DNA of 16,939 bases from Oscillospiraceae bacterium (GCA_016290695.1 JAEEUX010000023.1:1-16939), one strand, 5' to 3'. Shown: positions 1-7,332, counted from the stretch's first letter. Notes: generated by a model from the sequence alone, not told the origin. Translations and numbers: made by a program.

Positions 1-140
1 ATAGATTGCGCCGTCAGGATTTTCGTCAGATTGTTCAAAAAACGCAGGTAATACTTTGTGTATTGCCGAGTATTTTTGGACGATATGACGGAATATTCTG
101 CAAGTAAGATATGTGCCGGGAATTATGTGGTGTTGCCTTA
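1..140. repeat. MITE-like palindromic element, copy 1 (left end outside window)
   Basis: This stretch matches the complete copy at 170-308. The shared internal part starts at about 7 here and about 203 there (TGCGCCGTCAG), and both contain CGCAGGTAAT.CTTTGTGTATTGCCGA. The right end (about 111-140) is GTGCCGGGAATTATGTGGTG followed by TTGCCTTA, the same terminal motif as in copy 2. Aligned to copy 2, its left end would lie about 27 bp before the window. No transposase gene is seen, so this is a non-autonomous element or an intergenic repeat family. The family assignment is inferred; the repeat itself is directly visible. Confidence 0.75.
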
Positions 141-169
141 GTAATCAACGATTAAACGGAAGCTTTAAC

Positions 170-308
170 TAAGGCAACACCGCATAATTCCGGTGCATAT
201 AATGCGCCGTCAGATTGCTCACAAGACGCAGGTAATGCTTTGTGTATTGCCGACAATTTGGGGACGATACGCCAGAATATTCTCCGGAAATTGTGCGGCG
301 TTGCCTTA
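170..308. repeat. MITE-like palindromic element, copy 2 (complete)
   Basis: A 139-bp element bounded by terminal inverted repeats. The left end (170-193) reads TAAGGCAACACCGCATAATT then CCGG. The right end (284-308) is its reverse complement with two substitutions and one inserted base. The left arm is also inverted relative to the right end of copy 1 (110-143), so the two copies together form a long DNA palindrome centred near 155. The element abuts the cheW terminator. It has no coding capacity. A small repeat mobilised in trans is the likeliest explanation. Confidence 0.75.
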
Positions 309-351
309 AAGAAAAGCAGAAGCCGAACATACAATATGATATTCGGCTTCT
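309..351 (-). terminator. Rho-independent terminator after cheW
   Basis: On the minus strand a perfect 10-bp stem AGAAGCCGAA/TTCGGCTTCT (342-351 with 318-327) encloses a 14-nt loop and is followed by GCTTTTCTTT. It lies 14 bp beyond the cheW stop codon, so it closes the flagellar/chemotaxis operon. Confidence 0.8.
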
Positions 352-365
352 GTCCTGTCTATTGT

Positions 366-866
366 TTATTGTTCCTCTGTTTCTTCCTCGTCGAAGCCAA
401 ACACGCGGTCAATATCAAGTATCTGCTTGACGTTTCCGTCTATTTCAACAATGCTCGAGGAAGCGCATTTCTGCTCGGCATTGTTGGTATCCACAGGAGA
501 CGGCATAAGCATACCGTCGGATATTTCTATAACATCGCGGATCTGCTCAACAATAACGCCTATACGTTCGTCCTTAATTTCAAGCACGATTATGCAGGCA
601 ATATCCGTATATTCGCAGGGCTCTTTTCCGAGCTTTATGCGAAGGTCAAGCACGGGGACTACGGAACCTCTGATATTGATAACACCCTTGCAGAACGGCA
701 GCGTGCTGGGAATGGGAGAAACTGCCTCCATAGTGATAATTTCCTGAACCATGCTTATTTCGACGCCGTATTCCACATTATCGAGGGAAAAAAACAGGTA
801 TTTATGGATGTTTTGTTCGGTCTCCACCTGAGGAGTACCGGTATTGGTCGTAGTTTCTTCTTTCAC
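366..866 (-). CDS. cheW: CheW, chemotaxis coupling protein
   Basis: A 166-aa cytoplasmic adaptor that links CheA to chemoreceptor tips in signalling arrays. Residues about 20-158 form one CheW-like SH3-type fold. The family signature VINIRGSVVPVLDLR (about 63-77) is followed by IGVIVEQIRDVIEI and a C-terminal ILDIDRVFGF strand. The start is a GTG at 864-866 preceded by GGGAGGC at a normal distance. It is the last gene of the operon, 18 bp after cheA, and is followed by a terminator. The acidic tail (DEEETEEQ) is ordinary. CheV is excluded because no receiver domain follows. Confidence 0.95.
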   Translation of the reverse strand: MKEETTTNTGTPQVETEQNIHKYLFFSLDNVEYGVEISMVQEIITMEAVSPIPSTLPFCKGVINIRGSVVPVLDLRIKLGKEPCEYTDIACIIVLEIKDERIGVIVEQIRDVIEISDGMLMPSPVDTNNAEQKCASSSIVEIDGNVKQILDIDRVFGFDEEETEEQ

Positions 867-884
867 TGTTTTCGCCTCCCTAAA

Positions 885-2963
885 TTACTTCGTCGCAAGA
901 TTGTTTACATCAAGGATAAGGTTAATGGAACCGTCACCCATGATAGCGCAGCCGCTAATACCGTCAAGCTTCGTGGCGCACTTCTTGAGGTATTCCGGAA
1001 GGGACTTCGCGACCACCTGATACTCTCCGTCGAGGTTATCAAAGAGGATGCAGAAGCTCTTGCCTTCGGCTATAAGATGCATTATCATGCCGTCCTCGGG
1101 ATTCTGTATAGCGTTTTCGATTCCGAAGAGGTCGCTCATTCTGGCAACGGAATAGCACTGACCGTGCAGAATAATCATCTCGTTATTATTGGAATCGACG
1201 AATACGTCGCCGGGGCCGGGACGAAGGACCGTCTGTACGGAGGCTGTTGGCATAATGAAGCTGATGTCTCCGACATGGAATTTCATTCCGTCGACTATGG
1301 TGAGCGTAAGCGGAATGCGAATGGTGAAAGTGGTTCCCTTGCCGGGCGTGCTGTCAACGGAGAGAGAACCGCCTATCTGGCTTATGTTTCTGCGGACAAC
1401 GTCCATTCCGACGCCTCTGCCGGAATACTCCGTGACCTGCTCCTTCGTGGAGAAGCCGGGAAGGAAGATGAGAGAATAAACGTCCTTATCGGAAACGTCG
1501 CTCTCGGGCTTATTGATGAGGCCCTTTTCGTAAGCCTTTCTGAGAATAGCCTGGCGGTTGAGGCCCTTGCCGTCGTCGGTGACGCTCACGATAACGTCGT
1601 TGCCGGTGGTCTTTGCCTCAAGGTAAACATGGCCCTTCTTCGGCTTTCCGGCCGCCTCTCTTTCCTCCGGGCTCTCGATGCCGTGGTCGACAGAGTTTCT
1701 TACGAGGTGCATGAGCGGGTCGGAGAGGCAGTCGATGACGTTTTTATCGACTTCCGTCTCTTCACCGACGAGAACGAGCTCTATATCCTTATCAATTTTC
1801 TTGGACATATCTCGAACGATACGCTTCATCTTCTGGAAGACGTTGGAGACGGGCAACATACGGATGGACATAACGACATCCTGCAGCTCGTTAATGAGAG
1901 AACGGAGCTGCTTGGCCGCGATATCAAAGCTGTCGTTACGGCCTTCGGAGAAGTTGGCGTTGCTGATTACCATGGATTGAGCGGTAACTATTTCGCCGAC
2001 GATATTGAGAAGGCTGTCAAGCTTATTGACGTTTACGCTGATGAAGTTCTGCTTCGTGGAAGCTTCGGCGGCTTCGTTAGCTTTCTTGACCGCGGTATTG
2101 TTCTTCGAGGCGGAGGAAGCTTCTTCCGCGGGTTTCTCGACGGCGGCTGCCGCCGCATGAGACGAATTGTCCTTAATCCTGATGGACTCGGGAATCTCCT
2201 CGTCGGTGCCGTCGATGGCGAGGACGCTGTACTTCTGGAGGAAGAGCGTCTCGTCCATTATCTTCTTTATTTCATCGGGGTTCTCTGCCGTCTGCAAATA
2301 AACGCAAAGACCGTTCTGGACAATGAACTTGTCCGTCTCGGTAGAATCAAGCTTTTCGGGAATCGTGGCAATCTTCACGCTTATCGGCGCGAGAGAAGTC
2401 TTAACGCCGAGGGCTCTGACCGTCTCCATCTGGCAGCCGGTCTCGAAGGTAACCTTTACCTTATAGAAGGGCTCACCGGAATCAGTCTGACCCGCGGGCT
2501 CAGCTTCCTCCGCAGCCTCGGCAGCCGCCTCGCCGCCCTCCGCCGACGCCGTGGAAGCCGCTCCTCCTGCCTTGAGCTCGGCAAGAATCTTATGTACCTC
2601 GGCGACAAGCTCGGGATCCTCGCCGTCCGGCGTCGCCCCGCTCTGAATCTTGGGCATTTCTCCGTTTATGAAGGAAACGACGCGGAACGCCACGTCGAAA
2701 ACTTCAGGCCATCTCTCGTCCGGCGCGCCGAACTCGCGAATATAAGAGAATACATCCTCAACCGCATGCGCCATTGTCATGATGCTGTTGAACTCCATCA
2801 TGGCGGACGCGCCTTTAATGGTATGCATAGAGCGGAAGACCTCGTTTATCTGATCTTCCGTCAAACGTTTTTCACTTTCGCCTTCGAGCAGTACATCGTC
2901 GAGGCTTTGGAGCAACTGCTGGGTTTCGTAAATATATACTTCAAGCATGGAATCTTCAGCCAT
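885..2963 (-). CDS. cheA: CheA, chemotaxis histidine kinase
   Basis: A 692-aa class II histidine kinase that autophosphorylates in response to receptor state and passes phosphate to CheY. Domains in order: P1/HPt (about 1-105) with the phospho-acceptor His47 in SMHTIKGASAMM; an Ala/Glu-rich linker; a CheY-docking P2-like domain (about 166-252); a second low-complexity linker; the P3 dimerisation helices (about 305-370); the P4 ATPase with N box LMHLVRNSVDHGIE (417-430), G1 DDGKGL (463-468), F box IFLPGFST (499-506), G2 GRGVGMDVV (515-523) and G3 GKGTTFTI (541-548); and a C-terminal CheW-like P5. All key residues are intact and the length is normal. Start ATG at 2963 follows AAAGGGTGG. It lies 170 bp downstream of cheY and 18 bp upstream of cheW. 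Its long Ala/Glu-rich linkers leave a 999-codon antisense frame open on the other strand. Confidence 0.97.
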   Translation of the reverse strand: MAEDSMLEVYIYETQQLLQSLDDVLLEGESEKRLTEDQINEVFRSMHTIKGASAMMEFNSIMTMAHAVEDVFSYIREFGAPDERWPEVFDVAFRVVSFINGEMPKIQSGATPDGEDPELVAEVHKILAELKAGGAASTASAEGGEAAAEAAEEAEPAGQTDSGEPFYKVKVTFETGCQMETVRALGVKTSLAPISVKIATIPEKLDSTETDKFIVQNGLCVYLQTAENPDEIKKIMDETLFLQKYSVLAIDGTDEEIPESIRIKDNSSHAAAAAVEKPAEEASSASKNNTAVKKANEAAEASTKQNFISVNVNKLDSLLNIVGEIVTAQSMVISNANFSEGRNDSFDIAAKQLRSLINELQDVVMSIRMLPVSNVFQKMKRIVRDMSKKIDKDIELVLVGEETEVDKNVIDCLSDPLMHLVRNSVDHGIESPEEREAAGKPKKGHVYLEAKTTGNDVIVSVTDDGKGLNRQAILRKAYEKGLINKPESDVSDKDVYSLIFLPGFSTKEQVTEYSGRGVGMDVVRRNISQIGGSLSVDSTPGKGTTFTIRIPLTLTIVDGMKFHVGDISFIMPTASVQTVLRPGPGDVFVDSNNNEMIILHGQCYSVARMSDLFGIENAIQNPEDGMIMHLIAEGKSFCILFDNLDGEYQVVAKSLPEYLKKCATKLDGISGCAIMGDGSINLILDVNNLATK

Positions 2964-3133
2964 TTAAACCACCCTTTGCGTAGTATTTTTTGGGATCTGA
3001 CCGAAAAACAGATACAGCCGTACCCAGCGTATATTCCGCGGCCCGGCGGCAAGGCCAAAAGAACCTTGTCTCAGGGCGCGAAAACAATGCGCCGATGGAA
3101 GACACGCCGCACGGTGATCCCTAAGCGTTTTAT

Positions 3134-3490
3134 TTATGCAAGCTTTGCGATTGCGGACAAAATGCCATCCTCTTTAAACGGCTTGACGATGAAGCCCTTG
3201 GCGCCGCTCATAACAGCGTCACGAACCATCGCTTCCTGACCCATTGCGGAAACCATGATGATCTTCGCGTTGGGGTCAAGCTTAACGATAGCCTTAAGAG
3301 CCTCAAGGCCATCCATCTCCGGCATAGTGATATCCATAGTAACTATATCCGGCTTCAGCTCCTGGTAGCGTTCTACGGCGATTTTTCCGTTTTCTGCCTC
3401 CCCGACTACCTCATGCTCACTTTTCTGAAGCATATTTTTGATGGTAATCCTCATAAATGCTGCATCATCAACTATCAGAATTCTTGCCAT
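3134..3490 (-). CDS. cheY: CheY, chemotaxis response regulator
   Basis: A 118-aa single receiver domain with no output domain. It takes phosphate from CheA and binds the flagellar switch. The acidic pocket D8-D9, the phospho-acceptor D53 (in IVTMDITMP), the switch Ser81 (MVSAMGQ) and the invariant Lys103 (IVKPF) are all present, and the length is that of the family. ATG at 3490 is preceded by TAGGAGA. It sits between cheD and cheA in the operon. The 170-bp gap to cheA has no clear terminator or promoter. A sporulation or other single-domain regulator is unlikely given the neighbours. Confidence 0.95.
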   Translation of the reverse strand: MARILIVDDAAFMRITIKNMLQKSEHEVVGEAENGKIAVERYQELKPDIVTMDITMPEMDGLEALKAIVKLDPNAKIIMVSAMGQEAMVRDAVMSGAKGFIVKPFKEDGILSAIAKLA

Positions 3491-3532
3491 TTTGCATTCT
3501 CCTATCAGGCTAATATTATTATGTATTATAAA

Positions 3533-4009
3533 CTAAATTGTTTTCTTACCCTTTGCAAGTGTAGAGACTGTCATTTGTCCTGTCGCAGTATCGAAATAAA
3601 CCGTCCTTCCGCTTTCGCCGCCGACGTCCTTCGATTCGATTCTTATTTTAAGCTCGTCAAGCACCTTGATGCATTCCTCGGCGTTTCGCTGCCCGACCTG
3701 TGCACTGTTATTTAGAAGAGACGCGCCACCGGCAATCTTTGCGACAAGATTTGTTTTTCTGGCTCCGGCCTTAACCATTGCCTCGACGAAATCATAAATA
3801 CCCGGATTGGCAAATTTGGTTCTTTTTGCGTCCTTATCCATAGCATCCGCCGCAGGAAGAAGGACGTGAAGCATTCCGCCCACCTTCGTAACAGGGTCGT
3901 AAAGAGCCACTCCGATACAGGAGCCGAGCCCCATAGCGACCAGAACATCGGGCGGTTTGGAAATTTTCATTTGCGCGATGTTTACCGAGATATTCGCCAA
4001 CTTATCCAC
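3533..4009 (-). CDS. cheD: CheD, chemoreceptor glutamine deamidase
   Basis: A 158-aa protein of the CheD family, which deamidates receptor glutamines and, in Bacillus-type systems, binds CheC and stimulates its phosphatase activity. The core motif GLGSCIGVALYD carries the nucleophile Cys31; His48 lies in GGMLHVLLP. The third residue implicated in Thermotoga CheD, a Thr six residues before the Cys, is Ala25 here (VLVAMGLGSC). The start is a GTG (4007-4009) that overlaps the cheC stop by 8 bp, so translational coupling is likely; the ribosome binding site itself (TTAGGGT) is weak and very close. A later ATG at codon 14 has no better site. The gene ends 42 bp before cheY. Confidence 0.93.
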   Translation of the reverse strand: MDKLANISVNIAQMKISKPPDVLVAMGLGSCIGVALYDPVTKVGGMLHVLLPAADAMDKDAKRTKFANPGIYDFVEAMVKAGARKTNLVAKIAGGASLLNNSAQVGQRNAEECIKVLDELKIRIESKDVGGESGRTVYFDTATGQMTVSTLAKGKKTI

Positions 4010-4649
4010 ACCCTAACGAATCAAGTAGTGTTTGATACGATTTCTTGTTCGGGACGAGCAGCAAGTCTCCTGCGAATTTGTCAGAGCCGGAACCAGACTC
4101 TATCGTCCGCCCGAAAAGGCCGGACTTGAAGTACAGGACATAATCGCTGCTCTCGCCCGCCGCAGCAAGCGGCTGGCTCAGGATTGCGCCGAGCATGTCC
4201 ACCGCTATCGACGGAGGAGACGGGACGCCGTCAAGATTTGTAAGCTGCGCGATAGCCGTAAGGTACGAGCCTGCCATGATGTTAAGGGTTTCCTTGAGCG
4301 CGGATCGGTCAAGATACGAGAAAATTTCACCGTTCTCATCCAATTCCGGCGGTTGATTACGAATGGCATTAACCATTTCCTTTGCGCGTTCCACATCGAG
4401 CAGCATTATGAGATATCCTTCGATATCCCCGCTTACCGTCACGCTTACGCCAACCACGACGCGCTCAGCGCCGCCGAGCAGGTCCATCATGTCTCCGAGA
4501 GCAACAAGCGACACCTCGGGGATTGTCTGCTCAATGGTAGTTTCAAGCATCATGGACAGAGCCGTAGACGCATGACCCGCGCCGATATTTGCTATTTCAC
4601 GCAGTATATCAGCCTGCATAGTGTCCATATGCTCTGAATTTCCGCTCAT
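4002..4649 (-). CDS. cheC: CheC, CheY-P phosphatase
   Basis: A 215-aa member of the CheC/CheX/FliY family. It carries the two pseudo-symmetric active-site helices of CheC: REIANIGAGHASTALS (Glu18, Asn21) and LKETLNIMAGSYLTAIAQL (Glu120, Asn123). It should dephosphorylate CheY-P and bind CheD to couple adaptation to output. It lacks the extra FliN-like C-terminal domain of FliY, so it is CheC rather than a switch protein. ATG at 4649 is preceded by GGCGGGTGAT. Its stop overlaps the cheD start. Confidence 0.94.
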   Translation of the reverse strand: MSGNSEHMDTMQADILREIANIGAGHASTALSMMLETTIEQTIPEVSLVALGDMMDLLGGAERVVVGVSVTVSGDIEGYLIMLLDVERAKEMVNAIRNQPPELDENGEIFSYLDRSALKETLNIMAGSYLTAIAQLTNLDGVPSPPSIAVDMLGAILSQPLAAAGESSDYVLYFKSGLFGRTIESGSGSDKFAGDLLLVPNKKSYQTLLDSLGCG

Positions 4650-4691
4650 TTTTCACATCACCCGCCTGTCTGTTTGAAATTTAACTGTTAT

Positions 4692-5144
4692 CTATGAAAA
4701 GAGATCGGTAATCAAACCTCTGATTTCATCTATTTTGCTCAGGAACTCAAGCTGCGTGCTGTTCCCCGCGACAAGGTCATCCCCAATGTTTTTGAGTTTT
4801 TCGTCAACGATGGCAATTGTCGCAAAAATGCGCTGTCGGCCCGTGCCGTCCTTCACCTTTTCGCCCTGGAAAAGGTATGCGTTAGAGAGAATTTCGGAAA
4901 GAACGTCCCCGAGCTTATTGCAGTAATCCTGAAATTCGCCCATATCCGTTTTCCGGCAGATATTCTCCGCGCTTTCCTCAAAGTCGTCAAGGAGGTCCTT
5001 GACGCGCTTATGCAGGTCCTGCTTCTGCTGGCCTTGCATCTGCTGCTGAAACGACTGCGAGAAGCCCGAATCGTTTTTCGCGCCGGGTTCGGGAATTTTG
5101 TAGCCTGTCCCGATATATGAGGATTTGTTTACCCGTATTTCCAT
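4692..5144 (-). CDS. yaaR: YaaR family protein (DUF327)
   Basis: A 150-aa helical protein. The C-terminal half, from SNAYLFQGEK to FLSKIDEIRGLITDLFS, matches the pattern of Bacillus YaaR/DUF327 proteins (paired helices ending in KI.EI.GL..DL). The family's biochemical role is not established; the position here, between fliS and cheC, ties it to flagella or motility. The N-terminal 45 residues are polar and Gln-rich, probably disordered. I place the start at the ATG at 5144 because GGGAG lies 5-6 nt before it; a longer frame opens at a TTG (5156) that overlaps this ribosome binding site. A small perfect hairpin (5159-5174) ends just before the ribosome binding site. Confidence 0.75.
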   Translation of the reverse strand: MEIRVNKSSYIGTGYKIPEPGAKNDSGFSQSFQQQMQGQQKQDLHKRVKDLLDDFEESAENICRKTDMGEFQDYCNKLGDVLSEILSNAYLFQGEKVKDGTGRQRIFATIAIVDEKLKNIGDDLVAGNSTQLEFLSKIDEIRGLITDLFS

Positions 5145-5158
5145 ATTATCTCCCAAGC

Positions 5159-5174
5159 GCCCTTATCAAAGGGC
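5159..5174 (-). promoter_or_regulatory. Small hairpin upstream of the yaaR ribosome binding site
   Basis: A perfect 6-bp stem GCCCTT/AAGGGC with a 4-nt loop lies between the fliS stop and the GGGAG site of yaaR (5150-5154). No U-run follows, so it is not a terminator. It could be an mRNA processing or stability element. The structure is visible; any function is a guess. Confidence 0.35.
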
Positions 5175-5187
5175 CCGCAAGCAACGC

Positions 5188-5598
5188 TCAGCCCACCATT
5201 ACCTCATCCGAACCGGGCTTTGCGGTGCCCTTAACTATCTGAGCCCAGGCATCTCTCTGTTCGGAAATAATCGCGATAACGTCATCCATCTGGCTCATAT
5301 CCTTCTTTACGTTCGCGTTTCTCATGCTTGAAAGGACGAACTCGTATATCGGAAGGAGCTGATTTGAAATATCGTAGCTCATATCGAGGGAGCTGATAAG
5401 CTCGGTGATTATTTTCTGAGCCTTTATCATGTATTCATTTACTTTTGAGTAATTCGGTTTTTTCTCCTCCATTGCAAGCTGTGCAAGCTTAATGTCCTTT
5501 ATGCAGGCGTCAAAAAGCATAACTACAAGCTCGGCGGGGCTGGCTGTCATAACCGTGCGGCTAAGGTATTCCTGTCTCAAATTATCTCGCATTCCCAT
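5188..5598 (-). CDS. fliS: FliS, flagellin export chaperone
   Basis: A 136-aa four-helix protein of the FliS family, which binds the C-terminal helices of flagellin in the cytoplasm and delivers it to the type III export gate. Diagnostic segments are the N-terminal DNLRQEYLSRTVMTASPAELVVMLFDACIKDI, given here only as a span (residues about 5-36), and the YEFVLSSMRNANVKKD helix (about 86-101). ATG at 5598 is preceded by a strong AGGAGGAAA. It follows the fliD-like gene by 175 bp, within which I see no promoter or reliable small gene. Length and composition are normal. Confidence 0.93.
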   Translation of the reverse strand: MGMRDNLRQEYLSRTVMTASPAELVVMLFDACIKDIKLAQLAMEEKKPNYSKVNEYMIKAQKIITELISSLDMSYDISNQLLPIYEFVLSSMRNANVKKDMSQMDDVIAIISEQRDAWAQIVKGTAKPGSDEVMVG

Positions 5599-5773
5599 AG
5601 TATTTCCTCCTGTTGTCTCCGCTCCTGCAAATGCGTTCCGATGAGTTATTCTGTCAGATTATATCTACAGAAGAGAAAGCAACTCATGCGGGTTATTGTT
5701 TTGGCCGCCTTTCGCACGGGTCCCCGCCCGCGCAACAAGTATAGCTCTCGTATTAAAATTAATTGCCGGATTG

Positions 5774-7036
5774 TTATTTATCGGATTTGAATAAACGATC
5801 TTTGTATTTCTCGACGAGGGTTTTGATTTCATCGGACACGGTTTTTTCACTCTGGTCCGGCTTTTGTTCGGCTTTCCAATATGAAAGGTAGCGCTCCATA
5901 TGCTCCTTCACCTTGTAGGCAAGCCCCATATCGAGGCCGCGCGCATTGTTTGTGAAGAGCCTTTCCAGGGCTGCCGCATCGTCCTTCAGGGCGCTTACGA
6001 TCGCCTCAGGTCTTGAATATATGCGATCCCCCTCAATGGAAAGAAGGCCCATGATCTCAGCGGAGCAGCCTGTGCCGCCCGTCTGGAAGGATACGCTTTC
6101 GATAAGCTTGCCCGAAAGCTCCCTCTGGCGGAAATTTCTGCTTCTTGCCAGCCCGCTCGATATCTCGCCGAGCTCGTCTATAAATCGGCTCAGGATTCTC
6201 GAAGTGGCTTCATAATCCCGGCGCAATACAACGCCCGTGCCAGCACCTTCCGTCTGCCTGTTGAGGAAAACGGTTATGCCCTTATAGAGCGCTTCGTTTT
6301 CGGCGGATTCAAACTTTTCTCCGTTTATTTCAAACGACGCGCTGCGCCCCGTCTGATAAACGCCCTCCGGTATCTTTGTGCAGCTCTCGTCCCCGAAGAA
6401 TACTCCACGGGAATTAGCAAGCGACAGAAGACTTTCGCTGCCCGTCGCGTCCGACCGTATGGAGAAAACGCAGCCGGAGTCTGTTTTCAGCTCCATCGTA
6501 ACCATCGCTTCCGAGTCTTCGTTAACAGTCCTCAAAAGCTCTGAGAAAGGAGTCTCCGCCGAAAAGATAAACGGAATGTTGTTAATCTTGAAGGAGACCT
6601 CGTTATTCTCGTCGAATTTAATCGGGATATCAAAGGGAAGACTCCCAAGAGGCGTTTCCGGAAGAAACGAGTTTTCTTTTCCTCGGATCGCTACGGACCC
6701 GCAGCTCTCAGCAAGGCTCTCCTTTGCCAGGGCAAAAACCTTTACCTTCAGTTCGCAGGGCTTTGCCGTACTGCTCGGGGAAACCCCGACCGCTTCCGTC
6801 TCGCCCGAATACTCCGCGGAAAGCACGTGATATGCAGCCGGAATGATAACGCTTTCCGGCCCGAACGCGCCGCAGTATTTTCTGACGAAATCCCGCAGTC
6901 GCAACGGAGCTTCATTTTCAAGGAAAACGCAACAGGTTTCCGGCGCCGCTTCTTCGCGTTTTACGGGACAGTCGGCTTCGGTGCATCGCTCGCAGCCAAA
7001 TTCGCCAAAGGCTTTTTCAGCGCTGATGTCATTCAT
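5774..7036 (-). CDS. FliD-like paralogue lacking D0 segments, with Cys-rich N-terminus
   Basis: A 420-aa protein that can be aligned by eye with the FliD encoded at 8147-9757. Residues about 48-107 (RDFVRKYCGAF.., ELKVKVFALAKES) match VKTFNNTYCSVL.., KTSVSVSRLAGSA. Residues 135-215 (FDENNEVSFKINNIPFIFSAET, then MVTMELKTDSGCVFSIRSD) match the central FliD domain. RRDYEATSRILSRFIDEL matches TRDYSAASDNINEFVDSL. The ALKDDAAALERLFTNN segment matches the FliD_C pattern. Missing are the N-terminal coiled coil (FliD residues 1-60) and the last ~25 residues, i.e. both strands of the filament-joining D0 domain. The first 40 residues hold five cysteines (C15, C18, C23, C35, C36). ATG at 7036 follows GGCGGGTGAG. 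It heads the operon with fliS and che genes, so a motility role is likely; the function is unknown. Confidence 0.72.
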   Translation of the reverse strand: MNDISAEKAFGEFGCERCTEADCPVKREEAAPETCCVFLENEAPLRLRDFVRKYCGAFGPESVIIPAAYHVLSAEYSGETEAVGVSPSSTAKPCELKVKVFALAKESLAESCGSVAIRGKENSFLPETPLGSLPFDIPIKFDENNEVSFKINNIPFIFSAETPFSELLRTVNEDSEAMVTMELKTDSGCVFSIRSDATGSESLLSLANSRGVFFGDESCTKIPEGVYQTGRSASFEINGEKFESAENEALYKGITVFLNRQTEGAGTGVVLRRDYEATSRILSRFIDELGEISSGLARSRNFRQRELSGKLIESVSFQTGGTGCSAEIMGLLSIEGDRIYSRPEAIVSALKDDAAALERLFTNNARGLDMGLAYKVKEHMERYLSYWKAEQKPDQSEKTVSDEIKTLVEKYKDRLFKSDK

Positions 7037-7092
7037 GGTCGCTCACCCGCCTTCTCAGCCGAGCATTACTATAGTTATACACCTTATTTATT

Positions 7093-7119
7093 ATATCGGA
7101 TATAATCTGAAAAACTTGA
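7093..7119 (-). promoter_or_regulatory. Sigma-D (sigma-28) like promoter of the fliD-like/che operon
   Basis: On the minus strand, CCGATAT (7093-7099) matches the flagellar sigma-28 -10 element of Firmicutes, and TCAA (7116-7119) stands 16 nt upstream in place of TAAA. The -10 is 57 bp before the first start codon. An overlapping TATAAT could also serve sigma-A. Inferred from consensus only. Confidence 0.45.
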
Positions 7120-7308
7120 GATAATTTAACGCAATTCATTGTATGTTTAGTTTACGGAATGATAAAATGTAAGAATGTTTTGCGTCTTTTTCCGCGCGGC
7201 GGAAAAAAAGCGCGCTCCCGAAAAAAAGGATAGATTTCACCCATTGATTTTCTATGTACTTATATTATAATGCTTTTTACAGTAATTTTGCAACAATAAT
7301 TAAAAAAT
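7120..7308 (-). other. Intergenic leader region with hairpin and possible sigma-A promoter
   Basis: This non-coding, AT-rich stretch separates the two flagellar units. On the minus strand, TTGCAA (7288-7293) and TATAAT (7264-7269), 18 bp apart, look like a sigma-A promoter reading towards the fliD-like gene. Between it and that gene is a perfect 9-bp inverted repeat (TTTTTCCGC at 7187-7195, GCGGAAAAA at 7199-7207) with a 3-nt loop, and two T7 runs on the minus strand at 7203-7230. If the promoter is real, the transcript has a leader of about 220 nt and the hairpin could act as an attenuator. No known riboswitch is recognised. Confidence 0.35.
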
Positions 7309-7332
7309 CGGCACGGTGTATAAACCGTGCCG
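7302..7332 (-). terminator. Rho-independent terminator after comFB
   Basis: A perfect 9-bp stem CGGCACGGT/ACCGTGCCG (7309-7317, 7324-7332) has a 6-nt loop. On the minus strand it is followed by A then TTTTTT. It lies 46 bp after the comFB stop and ends the fliD unit. Confidence 0.88.

Noticed and set aside
1..308. CRISPR array from the repeated units at the left end
   Set aside because: Only two copies, ~139 bp long with terminal inverted repeats and no spacer regularity; this fits a MITE-like element.
240..3239. A 999-codon plus-strand open frame across the MITE, cheW, cheA and cheY
   Set aside because: It is antisense to three well-identified genes, has no ribosome binding site and low-complexity sequence; the lack of stops follows from the GC-biased third positions of cheA.
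5665..5850. A 61-codon minus-strand frame overlapping the 3' end of the fliD-like gene and the gap before fliS
   Set aside because: It overlaps a real gene by about 77 bp, has no ribosome binding site and no recognisable product, although its tail (ARAGTRAKGGQ) looks protein-like.
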